64,000 bases of DNA from Rhodococcus pseudokoreensis (GTDB taxonomy: Bacteria; Actinomycetota; Actinomycetes; Mycobacteriales; Mycobacteriaceae): the NCBI RefSeq assembly GCF_017068395.1, contig NZ_CP070619.1, positions 930,001 to 994,000 of the forward strand, read 5' to 3'. Every line of letters starts with the position of its first letter. Positions within the stretch are counted from its first letter, which is position 1. This document shows positions 39,862-45,982 of the stretch, in pieces. The position numbers and the translations under genes are program-made. The notes under the pieces are model-generated. The model was not told the DNA's origin. It saw only the letters and a list, made by a program, of their open reading frames with translations, and searched no databases.

Positions 39862-40110
39862 ATGAACCGTAAGCAGGATTCTATCCCCGTCCAGCGTCAA
39901 GCGGACGCCTACACGATCAACCAAGCCGCCGATCTCCTCGGTGCGGACACCAGCGAAGTCATCGACGCTGCCGGTCTCACCCTCGGCGAACTGGAGCTTG
40001 GAGCCGTCGAGATCGGTCTCTCAGTGACCGACTACCGGAACGTCCCGGTACTCCGCCAGCGTGACCTCGAAGTCATCGCGTCCCGGCTGGACGCTCAGCC
40101 CTACCTCTGA
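39862..40110 (+). CDS. Small HTH protein next to attL (candidate recombination directionality factor)
   Basis: An 82-residue protein. Residues ~17-45 (YTINQAADLLGADTSEVIDAAG) look like a MerR/excisionase-type helix-turn-helix. GGAG lies eight bases before the ATG. In the excised circle this gene would lie across attP from the integrase gene and point away from it, a typical place for a directionality factor. The function is inferred from size, fold impression and position only. Confidence 0.6.
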   Translation: MNRKQDSIPVQRQADAYTINQAADLLGADTSEVIDAAGLTLGELELGAVEIGLSVTDYRNVPVLRQRDLEVIASRLDAQPYL

Positions 40111-40120
40111 CACCACCCGA

Positions 40121-40153
40121 GCCCTGTTAGGCCCTCCACGGGCCTCTCAGGGC
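40121..40153 (+). terminator. Terminator after the small HTH gene
   Basis: Nested stem: GCCCTG (40121-40126) with CAGGGC (40148-40153), and inside AGGCCC (40129-40134) with GGGCCT (40140-40145), loop TCCAC. It starts 11 bases after the stop. Confidence 0.7.
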
Positions 40154-40433
40154 CAAACGTCGTTATCCGTGCGAGTCCGACGCTAACCAACCGCATCCGT
40201 GATCCATCCCTAGTCCTGGTGAGCGGCACCAGGCACCTGTTCCCCAGGGTCGACACTGTCGAGCAGGTCCAGCACAACCGGCTGTCATCCAAGACAGTCG
40301 GCTAGAAGTGTTGGCCGAGAAGGTCTATCGGGGTATGGCGACCGGGCAAACGTTGGGGAAGGGGGACTAGCACAGGCACCGTTAGGTGTCCGTTCGGTCG
40401 GCATTGCCATCCCGTAGGGATGCCCTTCGAGAC
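40154..40433. other. Gene-free stretch of the element
   Basis: I see no gene. It contains two further perfect hairpins: CCTGGTG (40215-40221) with CACCAGG (40227-40233), and CATCCC (40408-40413) with GGGATG (40417-40422). The second could end transcription of the minus-strand membrane-protein pair. The rest has no repeat or promoter I can support. Confidence 0.5.
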
Positions 40434-41162
40434 TCACGGAGTCACCGTTGCATCGAACTTGAACGCCTCCACAGCCGCCTTGTAGCTCTCCGTTACTTCC
40501 TTGAGGAGGTCCAGGTCCGGAGCCTGGTTGGCATAGACGTCAACGAGCAGTCGTCGCGTGGCTCCCAACGCCTTGCTCGATTGTTCGAGCTGCAAGAGTT
40601 CCAGCTTCAAAATTCGGATTTCGCAGGTGTCGAGCGCAATCTTCAGCTTGTCACGAGTTTCGCGATGCGACCCCCGCGGCTCTGCCATGCGTTCCAATAT
40701 CAAGTCGATCGCAGCACTATTTGCTGCAGCAAGCGCGGCCTGTGAGTCGGACAAAGCGTTTAAGCGGTCCTCACGTTGTTGCTTCTGGTCGGCCGCAAAT
40801 ACCTGCATTCTCAACAAGTCAAGCTGGCTCTTAATCGACTTTTCATGCTGGATCGCCTGGGCTTTCTGGGCGTCCTTGTGCAACTCCTCCTGCTTGTCCA
40901 GCTGTGCGGTGAGGTTCCGACGGGTCATGTACTGGATAAACAAGACGCCCGCAAAGGCCACAAGCGCAGCGACAACCGTCATTCCCGCAGCAATAAGGGT
41001 CGCCACCGGCTGCGTCAGCCACCCGGTCGCCGGAGCAACCGGCAACCGCTCCAGGATTTCAGGGGGCAGGTTGAGCTGGGGTTCGACAACAACGGTCGGC
41101 GTCACGGGCGAAGGGATCGGCGGTTCGGGTGCAGGCTGGGACAGCAACGGCCAGGCGCTCAT
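40434..41162 (-). CDS. Single-span membrane protein with long coiled coil, unknown function
   Basis: A 242-residue protein. A Pro-rich N-terminus (~1-50) is followed by one membrane span (VATLIAAGMTVVAALVAFAGVLFI, about residues 55-80). The rest is long charged helices likely to form a coiled coil (LDKQEELHKDAQKAQAIQHE and LKIALDTCEIRILKLELLQL). No enzyme motif is seen. ATG at 41162 has AGAAAGAG upstream; ATG at 41177 is an alternative. It follows the next membrane-anchored gene by 54 bases. Such pairs in satellites can be superinfection-exclusion or defence cargo, but nothing in the sequence proves it. Confidence 0.65.
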   Translation of the reverse strand: MSAWPLLSQPAPEPPIPSPVTPTVVVEPQLNLPPEILERLPVAPATGWLTQPVATLIAAGMTVVAALVAFAGVLFIQYMTRRNLTAQLDKQEELHKDAQKAQAIQHEKSIKSQLDLLRMQVFAADQKQQREDRLNALSDSQAALAAANSAAIDLILERMAEPRGSHRETRDKLKIALDTCEIRILKLELLQLEQSSKALGATRRLLVDVYANQAPDLDLLKEVTESYKAAVEAFKFDATVTP

Positions 41163-41216
41163 TCGACTCTTTCTCAAGTTGGTGAGCCAGTGTATCGAGC
41201 TGGCGAACCGTTCTCG

Positions 41217-41645
41217 TCACACCAGCTCCCACTCCCGTTCGATCCGGGCGACCTCATCGGAGAGCTTGCGGACCATCGAAGACATGTCGAAATTGATGCT
41301 GATCTGACCTACCTCGTCCTCACTCAGAGACAGGTGAGGACGTAGGGACTCGAACCACGCTCTACCTTCAAGTTGTTCGATCACGGGATCCTGAGCCCCG
41401 GCCTCACGCCGACGCTGCACCTCGTGCATGACCAACTCGTGGTGCGTTTGGAAAATGCTCTCGCGCCACTGGGTGATTAGTTCGCGACGATGCCCTTGGC
41501 GCTCGCGTTGTCGCTCAACATCCCGCGTCTTATCGAGTTCGCGCGACTTCACGAACCACGAGATCCAGGGAGACGACAGGGAAACCAGAGCGGTAAAGAA
41601 ACCACCGACCGCACCACCAATAACACCAACCCAGACGTCTGACAT
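41217..41645 (-). CDS. Membrane-anchored helical protein, unknown function
   Basis: A 142-residue protein with an N-terminal membrane span (VWVGVIGGAVGGFFTALVSL, residues ~3-22), then a charged helical body (RELDKTRDVERQRERQGHRR). ATG at 41645 (MSDVW) begins right before the span; a start seven codons upstream is possible. It has the same layout as its downstream partner (anchor then coiled coil), and the two are probably an operon. I do not recognise a family. Confidence 0.6.
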   Translation of the reverse strand: MSDVWVGVIGGAVGGFFTALVSLSSPWISWFVKSRELDKTRDVERQRERQGHRRELITQWRESIFQTHHELVMHEVQRRREAGAQDPVIEQLEGRAWFESLRPHLSLSEDEVGQISINFDMSSMVRKLSDEVARIEREWELV

Positions 41646-41714
41646 GGTCGAGAGCGTATCCCGCACACGAGAAAACCCCCGGACCAGGAGGAACGGGGGC
41701 TTCCTCGTTCAATG

Positions 41715-42275
41715 TCAAGTCTGTGACGTCTCGATGGGGCTCTGTGGAGCATTCGGAACGATCCTGGACAAGATCGCCGACGCCTGTGGCGTGAGCTGTC
41801 CGCCCTTGCGGCCGGCCGATCCAGTGAGCAGTCCATCTTTACGCGCCCTCCACAAGTGCCCCCGAATCGTCTGCAACGACTTCCCGATGTCCTCGGCGAG
41901 ACGCTCGACCGGCTTCGCTTGTCCCGAGTTCACGCGGGACACGTACGCCGACGACAGCAGCGCCAGGTACTCGGGAGTGATGCCCTTGGCGAGTGCGTCT
42001 CGAATCCGCTCGATACGACCCGTTTCGTACTCGTCCGATCGCCTCCGCCATCTATCGGCACTCGCAAGCTGACGCCGTAGCTGAGCCGTAGCGGCACGAA
42101 AGTCCACCGAGCGAAGGACCGTGCTCGATATTCCCCCTGCCGGGTACGCCTGCGGATCGGACGGCGTCACCAGAAGCTCGATCGGCCCTCCCTGGATGTC
42201 CCCTTCCTCCGGCCAGGCCATCCTCACGATCCAGTCGGGTCCGAGATCCATCTCCACGTGTCGATTCGATGTCAT
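41715..42275 (-). CDS. Winged-HTH regulator of the element
   Basis: A 186-residue protein. The C-terminal half has a helix-turn-helix: KPVERLAEDIGKSLQTIRGH then LWRARKDGLL, residues ~120-150, like regulators that pair a beta-rich N-terminal domain with a 'progress through DNA-binding' wing. The N-terminal domain is unassigned. It is divergent from the plus-strand operon, and the gap between them holds a perfect 14-bp palindrome. It is the best candidate for the element's repressor. Confidence 0.65.
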   Translation of the reverse strand: MTSNRHVEMDLGPDWIVRMAWPEEGDIQGGPIELLVTPSDPQAYPAGGISSTVLRSVDFRAATAQLRRQLASADRWRRRSDEYETGRIERIRDALAKGITPEYLALLSSAYVSRVNSGQAKPVERLAEDIGKSLQTIRGHLWRARKDGLLTGSAGRKGGQLTPQASAILSRIVPNAPQSPIETSQT

Positions 42276-42293
42276 GAGCCGACCCTAGCACCC

Positions 42294-42338
42294 TCCAACA
42301 TGTTGGATTTGACGGACATGTTGAGCACGTGTCATAGT
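42294..42338. promoter_or_regulatory. Divergent control region: palindromes and promoter of the plus-strand block
   Basis: TCCAACATGTTGGA (42294-42307) is a perfect 14-bp palindrome. Just after it, TTGACG (42309-42314) and CATAGT (42333-42338), 18 bases apart, form a sigma-70-type promoter reading right. Between them GACATG and CGTGTC form a second, imperfect inverted repeat. A repressor bound to either would block the promoter. Confidence 0.7.
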
Positions 42339-42387
42339 CATGTCAGCGCCGGATGGACCGGCGATGTACACGAGGAGATACACACAG

Positions 42388-42633
42388 TTGAAGACCACTA
42401 CCGGGGTCGACACGTTCGCTTGGCTCGATGCGATCGAATCACACCCCTCTACGTCGAGTGCTGACTCATTGGTTGCACTCGGGATGCTCGGAGTTGCGAC
42501 GGACCGGACGCCAGAGGAGATGGACGAAGGCGCGTTGCGTCTGCATGTTGCGGGGTTCTTGCGCCCCGTTGCGATCGACGGCAACGACTACACGTACGAA
42601 CTCGCAATGCCACCGGAAACCGTTGCGGCTTAA
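42388..42633 (+). CDS. Small element protein, unknown function
   Basis: An 81-residue acidic protein (KTTTGVDTFAWLDAIESHP at the start). TTG at 42388 is chosen because GAGGAG (42372-42377) lies ten bases upstream; ATG at 42340 would sit on the promoter's transcription start. It is the first gene of the rightward block and a candidate early gene. No family is recognised. Confidence 0.55.
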   Translation: MKTTTGVDTFAWLDAIESHPSTSSADSLVALGMLGVATDRTPEEMDEGALRLHVAGFLRPVAIDGNDYTYELAMPPETVAA

Positions 42634-42693
42634 CGCAACATCCCAGTTCAACGCGTTGCACCTGCAATGCAACGACTACGCAATACGACAGAG

Positions 42694-42718
42694 CCCCCGG
42701 CGCTGGAATCGCCGGGGG
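42694..42718 (+). terminator. Intrinsic terminator after the first rightward gene
   Basis: CCCCCGGCG (42694-42702) pairs with CGCCGGGGG (42710-42718), loop CTGGAAT, followed by TTCCTTGT. It may give partial read-through to the replication genes. Confidence 0.75.
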
Positions 42719-42754
42719 TTCCTTGTGTCCACCCTACCGAGAAAGGAACAGCCC

Positions 42755-42934
42755 GTGAGGAAGCACACCGTCACCAAGCAATGGTCGACGAAGTTCAGCC
42801 GGAACCAGTACCGGATCAAGGTCGAGGGCTTCTCGACATCACTCATGTTCAGCGAGTCCGAACTTGCTGTGCTCGCCGACAACATCCACCAGGCCCTGGG
42901 AGGCACCACGAATGACAGCATCAACCACCGGTGA
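42755..42934 (+). CDS. Small element protein upstream of the initiator
   Basis: A 59-residue basic protein (start MRKHTVTKQWSTKFSRNQYR) with a single predicted beta-beta-helix run. GTG at 42755 follows GAAAGGAA. Its 3' end overlaps the initiator gene by 23 bases, so the two are translationally coupled. No family is recognised. Confidence 0.55.
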   Translation: MRKHTVTKQWSTKFSRNQYRIKVEGFSTSLMFSESELAVLADNIHQALGGTTNDSINHR

Positions 42935-43706
42935 TTTCAGCAAGCTCAAGTGGCTCAAGAGGACAGACGGGCACAAGTTCACGCTGTCGGAGTTCCGAGT
43001 CCTGATCTCGTTGTTCAACCACTCTGGTTCCCAAGGAAAGAAGTCGCATCCCGGTATCGAACTGATGATGCGGGAGACCGGCCTGAGCAAAGGCGTCGTG
43101 TCCGCCGCTGTCACGTCGCTGAAGGAACGCGGATGGGTCCATGAGACTTTCCGAGGTTCCGGCTACTCCAAGAAAGCATCCCAGTTCGATCTCATCCCCG
43201 ATGCCCCGAACCCCGACTACGCGGCGTCACATAGTTCCGGCCACTCGGAACCATGCGAGGACCATAGTTCCGATTCGCAGTGCCATAGTTCCGAGTCTGA
43301 CCCCGTCATAGTTACGGCTACTCGTAACCCATCAGATCCTGGATCAGATCCTGAGATCAGATCCTGGAGAGACGAGAGTCCTGGAGACTCTCCATCAGAT
43401 CATGCAAGGTCGCAGGAAGCGACCAAGGGATCAGAGTCTTTTCCAATGGGGGAAGAATCCCATGGGGACCCAGAGGCCCCCGAGGGAGTTGACCCAGAGG
43501 AGGCAGCTCGAATAGCTGCCGACCTCACCAAGACGTTGTTCCACTCCGATCCGTGGGCACGCAACCCACTGGATCCCGTCGTGGAACGTCCTCGGTTCAA
43601 GATCCCCGAAGGGATCGACATCGAAGACGAGGCAGCTCTCGCGGCTGCCGGATTCAAACGGGTGATGGACCCGTTCGCCGAGGACTGGTGCGTGGTGCCC
43701 GCCTGA
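42912..43706 (+). CDS. Putative replication initiator (winged HTH, phage O-protein-like layout)
   Basis: A 264-residue protein. Residues ~8-80 form a winged helix-turn-helix with the HTH_36-type pattern (LSEFRVLISLFNHSGSQGKK, then MMRETGLSKGVVSAAVTSLK). Residues ~95-190 are a Ser/Asp/Glu-rich, low-complexity linker encoded by repeated DNA. The C-terminal part is acidic. A DNA-binding N-terminus with iteron-like repeats inside the gene is the arrangement of lambda O. A transcription regulator is the alternative. ATG at 42912. Confidence 0.6.
   Translation: MTASTTGDFSKLKWLKRTDGHKFTLSEFRVLISLFNHSGSQGKKSHPGIELMMRETGLSKGVVSAAVTSLKERGWVHETFRGSGYSKKASQFDLIPDAPNPDYAASHSSGHSEPCEDHSSDSQCHSSESDPVIVTATRNPSDPGSDPEIRSWRDESPGDSPSDHARSQEATKGSESFPMGEESHGDPEAPEGVDPEEAARIAADLTKTLFHSDPWARNPLDPVVERPRFKIPEGIDIEDEAALAAAGFKRVMDPFAEDWCVVPA
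43230..43316. repeat. Iteron-like repeat set 1 (CATAGTTCCG x4)
   Basis: CATAGTTCCG occurs at 43230-43239, 43263-43272 and 43284-43293, with a variant CATAGTTACG at 43307-43316. Start-to-start spacing is 33, 21 and 23 bases. It lies inside the initiator gene. Confidence 0.8.
43331..43404. repeat. Iteron-like repeat set 2 (ATCAGATCCTG x3, plus variant)
   Basis: ATCAGATCCTG occurs at 43331-43341, 43343-43353 and 43356-43366, that is every 12-13 bases. A variant ATCAGATCATG is at 43394-43404. Between the third and fourth lies an inverted repeat GAGAGTC (43374-43380) / GACTCTC (43386-43392). Confidence 0.8.
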
Positions 43707-43823
43707 CTCCACCGGGGAGTTGTCACTTCCCCACACATCGGCACTCGTGCCGGCCAACCATCCACCAGGAAGAACACCCGAGCGCCTATGTGGGCGCTCC
43801 ACAACATCGAGAACAGGAACCCC

Positions 43824-44396
43824 ATGCAAGAGAACGACGTCTTACCCGAACGTTTCGAGGGGTCGGACCATACGAGTCCGACCTCCGCTCAGACGGAATA
43901 CCTGAGCGAGATCACCATCGAGCAGCTCGAAGAAGTCGAAGAGCTGACCGGGCCACCACCAGTGGCACCGGAAGAGTACGTCTGTAAAGACCGTGATCGC
44001 ACTCAGCCCAAGCGAGACGCCGAAGCCGGGGAACGCATCACCCGAGACCTCGGCGACTTCGTAGCGTCCGGCCACGGCTACATGGTCGAGTCGTTCTCGA
44101 CTGCGACGACGCTTCCGACGACGTGCCGGTACTGCAACGGCCCGCTGCCGTTGCCCGAGACGGCAGACTTCGTCTGCGAGTTCCCGCACCTCCCGTGGGA
44201 CAAGTGCCGGTGCAACTGGTGCGTGATCAAGGAGGAGAGGCTCCTTCGCGACGTGGGAGGTCAGCCCGAGATCTGCAACGAGAAGGCGTGTCGGCGCGCA
44301 CAGAAGCGCGACGAGATGCGCCGGTACAGAGCCAGGAAGAAGGCCGAGAAACAGGGTATGGCAGAGATCACAGCGTCACAGATCACCGCAGCGTGA
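43824..44396 (+). CDS. Cys-rich (zinc-ribbon-like) element protein
   Basis: A 190-residue protein. The N-terminal ~100 residues are acidic and charged. Residues ~100-160 are Cys-rich: CRYCNGPLPLP, then CEFPHLPWDKCRCNWC, then CNEKACRRAQKR. This suggests two zinc sites followed by a basic tail (RRYRARKKAEKQG). It could be a DNA- or RNA-binding regulator. ATG at 43824 (MQENDVLPERFEG) follows ACAGGAA. No family is recognised. Confidence 0.6.
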   Translation: MQENDVLPERFEGSDHTSPTSAQTEYLSEITIEQLEEVEELTGPPPVAPEEYVCKDRDRTQPKRDAEAGERITRDLGDFVASGHGYMVESFSTATTLPTTCRYCNGPLPLPETADFVCEFPHLPWDKCRCNWCVIKEERLLRDVGGQPEICNEKACRRAQKRDEMRRYRARKKAEKQGMAEITASQITAA

Positions 44397-44477
44397 TTTC
44401 TGTAGGGTTTGAACCCCTAGAGATGACGGGGTAAGGGCACAGGGGCGGGACTTCAGGCACCCGCCCCCGCCTCCCCC

Positions 44478-44592
44478 GAGCGACGCCCCCACGTCGCTCC
44501 CTCCCCAGTCGAGCGCCGGAACCGAGTCCTGGCGCTCCTGGGGCCGGACTTCCGAGCACTAGCTCGGTAACAGCTACCCGCAAGATGCGGGT
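44478..44592 (+). ncRNA. Candidate structured RNA: four consecutive perfect hairpins
   Basis: Stem 1 is GAGCGACG/CGTCGCTC (44478-44485, 44492-44499). Stem 2 is CCCCAG plus GAGCGCC against GGCGCTC plus CTGGGG (44503-44508 and 44511-44517 with 44531-44537 and 44538-44543). Stem 3 is CCGAGC/GCTCGG (44552-44557, 44562-44567). Stem 4 is ACCCGCA/TGCGGGT (44576-44582, 44586-44592). It lies in a 406-base gene-free gap of an otherwise compact element. The strand is assumed from the surrounding genes. It could be a small RNA, a packaging signal or a leader. Confidence 0.5.
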
Positions 44593-44732
44593 GGAGTCAG
44601 GATCAGGCAGTGACGACGTTGGTCAGCTTCACGAAGCTCGACCGGATTCTGTGTCTCCTTTGGTGATTGGGTGATCACCACAGACCTCGGGCGAGCCGGT
44701 CACTCCCCGAGGTCCACCAAACTTCCCGAGAA
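44593..44732. other. Rest of the gene-free gap
   Basis: I see no gene. It holds a perfect 10-bp palindrome GGTGATCACC (44670-44679) and an inverted repeat ACCTCGG (44684-44690) / CCGAGGT (44707-44713). Either could be a protein-binding site. Just upstream of the hairpin array, GGGTTTGAACCC (44405-44416) is another small inverted repeat. Confidence 0.4.
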
Positions 44733-44764
44733 GCCCCCGGATGAAACCGGGGGCATTCTCATTT
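44733..44764 (+). terminator. Intrinsic terminator before the small-gene cluster
   Basis: GCCCCCGG (44733-44740) pairs with CCGGGGGC (44747-44754), loop ATGAAA, followed by ATTCTCATTT. Confidence 0.8.
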
Positions 44765-44802
44765 GTCCAAAACCATGAGCACACATGAAAGGAGGTGTTC
44801 GC

Positions 44803-45033
44803 ATGACCACGTGTCCGCAAGGTCACGAGATCCGCTCCAGCGCAGACCGCGACCGGCAAGGGTATTGCCGCGAGTGCAGGCGCGAGGGTGACCGTGCCAG
44901 ACGGCTACAGCGCCGAGCAGCGTATGAGGTCGTCAAAGTCTTCGAGGCTGCCGGAGTCAAGTTCCAGAACGACGGCGTCCCGATCAACGCCTCCGACGTC
45001 GCAGAGACCCTCATCCGGGTCTATGGCCGATAG
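44803..45033 (+). CDS. Small zinc-finger-like element protein
   Basis: A 76-residue protein starting MTTCPQGHEIRSSAD and containing CPQGH and YCRECRREGDRARR, a CxxxH...CxxC site typical of small HNH-like or phage zinc-binding proteins, then a helical tail. There is no HNH catalytic core. ATG at 44803 is set by an excellent Shine-Dalgarno AAAGGAGGTG; the in-frame ATG at 44785 lies before it. Confidence 0.65.
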   Translation: MTTCPQGHEIRSSADRDRQGYCRECRREGDRARRLQRRAAYEVVKVFEAAGVKFQNDGVPINASDVAETLIRVYGR

Positions 45034-45063
45034 GCCACCCCGACATACCAATTCCAGTTTCTG

Positions 45064-45095
45064 AGCCGTCTGCGTCCATCACAGACGGCTTTCTT
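45064..45095 (+). terminator. Intrinsic terminator
   Basis: AGCCGTCTG (45064-45072) pairs with CAGACGGCT (45082-45090), followed by TTCTT. It lies between the zinc-finger gene and the next small gene. Confidence 0.8.
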
Positions 45096-45114
45096 GATGC
45101 CCAGGAGGCAACCC

Positions 45115-45258
45115 ATGACGTTCGACGAACTCCCCATCGAGTGGCAACAGCGCATCAAGCGACTTCGCACTCACTCAGCCCGATACCGAACCCAGCGCAA
45201 CGAGCTGCGAGAACAGCTCTCGGCTCTCACCAACACCCACAAGGATAACAATGCTTGA
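45115..45258 (+). CDS. Very small element protein (47 aa)
   Basis: A charged 47-residue peptide (MTFDELPIEWQQRIKRLRTH at the start), predicted to be a single helix or coiled coil. AGGAGG at 45103-45108 and the eight-base overlap with the next start (ATGCTTGA) support real translation. It could be an accessory to head assembly, since scaffold and capsid genes follow. Confidence 0.55.
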   Translation: MTFDELPIEWQQRIKRLRTHSARYRTQRNELREQLSALTNTHKDNNA

Positions 45259-45406
45259 CACTGACCTGATCCAGCGTGTGCTCGACCATGGCGGTCGCCC
45301 AGTCACCTGGTGCATCCCCGAAGATGCCGTCATCCGCCCCGGCTCCGGGGAGTCCATGCTCGATGGCATGGTCATCACCTCCTGGGAGGCACAGGCCAAT
45401 GACTGA
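45251..45406 (+). CDS. Very small element protein (51 aa)
   Basis: A 51-residue protein (MLDTDLIQRVLDHGGRPVTW at the start) with no recognised family. Its start overlaps the previous stop, and its stop overlaps the scaffold-like start (ATGACTGA), so three genes form one translationally coupled chain. Confidence 0.55.
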   Translation: MLDTDLIQRVLDHGGRPVTWCIPEDAVIRPGSGESMLDGMVITSWEAQAND

Positions 45407-45797
45407 AGAGAACAACGCACCGATCGAGACCCCGGATGACCAGCAGGAAACTCCCAAGGTCAACAAGGAAGCCCGGTACCGCACCGAGCGGAACGAGGCA
45501 CGCACCGAGCGTGACTCGCTGGCTGAGCGGATCGAGCGCCTTCAGACTCGCGAGATCGAGCGGTTGGCGTCGGAACACCTGAGTGTTCCTGCGGATCTCC
45601 TGACGTTGTCAGGGAAGACCCTCGCGGACCTCCTGGACGACGACGGCGACGTCGACCCCGAGAAGGTCTCCGCCGTGGCCACTGAGCTACTCGGTTCACG
45701 TCCAGGTCTGAAGCCGATCGACCTCGCCACCGACCCGAGCCAGGGACACGGGTCGCATGGTCGAGGTACTCCAAAATGGGGAGACCTTCTCCGATGA
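45399..45797 (+). CDS. Scaffold-like protein preceding the capsid gene
   Basis: A 132-residue acidic, mostly helical protein. The N-terminal half is a coiled coil (EARYRTERNEARTERDSLAE, then RIERLQTREIERLASEHL). A short Pro/Gly-rich tail ends in HGRGTPKWGDLLR. Position directly before the major capsid gene and this composition fit phage scaffolding proteins. A prohead protease is not encoded here. Confidence 0.65.
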   Translation: MTEENNAPIETPDDQQETPKVNKEARYRTERNEARTERDSLAERIERLQTREIERLASEHLSVPADLLTLSGKTLADLLDDDGDVDPEKVSAVATELLGSRPGLKPIDLATDPSQGHGSHGRGTPKWGDLLR

Positions 45798-45803
45798 AGC
45801 TTC

Positions 45804-45839
45804 GGTTACTGCATTGCGTCTGCGGCGTCGGCAGTAACC
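45804..45839 (+). promoter_or_regulatory. Hairpin in the capsid leader
   Basis: GGTTACTGC (45804-45812) pairs perfectly with GCAGTAACC (45831-45839) across an 18-base loop. It begins six bases after the scaffold stop. A small GGGCC/GGCCC stem (45847-45859) follows. It could control capsid expression or limit read-through. Confidence 0.45.
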
Positions 45840-45929
45840 AACGTTAGGGCCTGCGGCCCAACATGATCCGGTCTGTGGCCGGTGACTCCGGCGAACGCCC
45901 TACGCGTTCCGCCTCGCTCAATCCATAAC

Positions 45930-45956
45930 GCCCCCTTGGCATCAGGCCATGGGGGC
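45930..45956 (+). terminator. Hairpin before the capsid gene
   Basis: GCCCCC (45930-45935) pairs with GGGGGC (45951-45956), with GGC/GCC extending inside, followed by CTTCTCGTTCC. It lies only about 20 bases before the capsid Shine-Dalgarno (AGGAGGA), so capsid translation may depend on partial read-through or a nearby promoter. Confidence 0.6.
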
Positions 45957-45982
45957 CTTCTCGTTCCATAGGAGGAACAACC

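Noticed and set aside
43230-43404. CRISPR-like array
   Set aside because: Repeats are 10-11 bp, spacing is irregular and the region is coding. Iterons or low-complexity coding repeats explain it better.
44641-44716. Possible tRNA in the element gap, because of stems ending in CCACCA
   Set aside because: No cloverleaf with anticodon and T-loop can be drawn; the arms do not have tRNA lengths.
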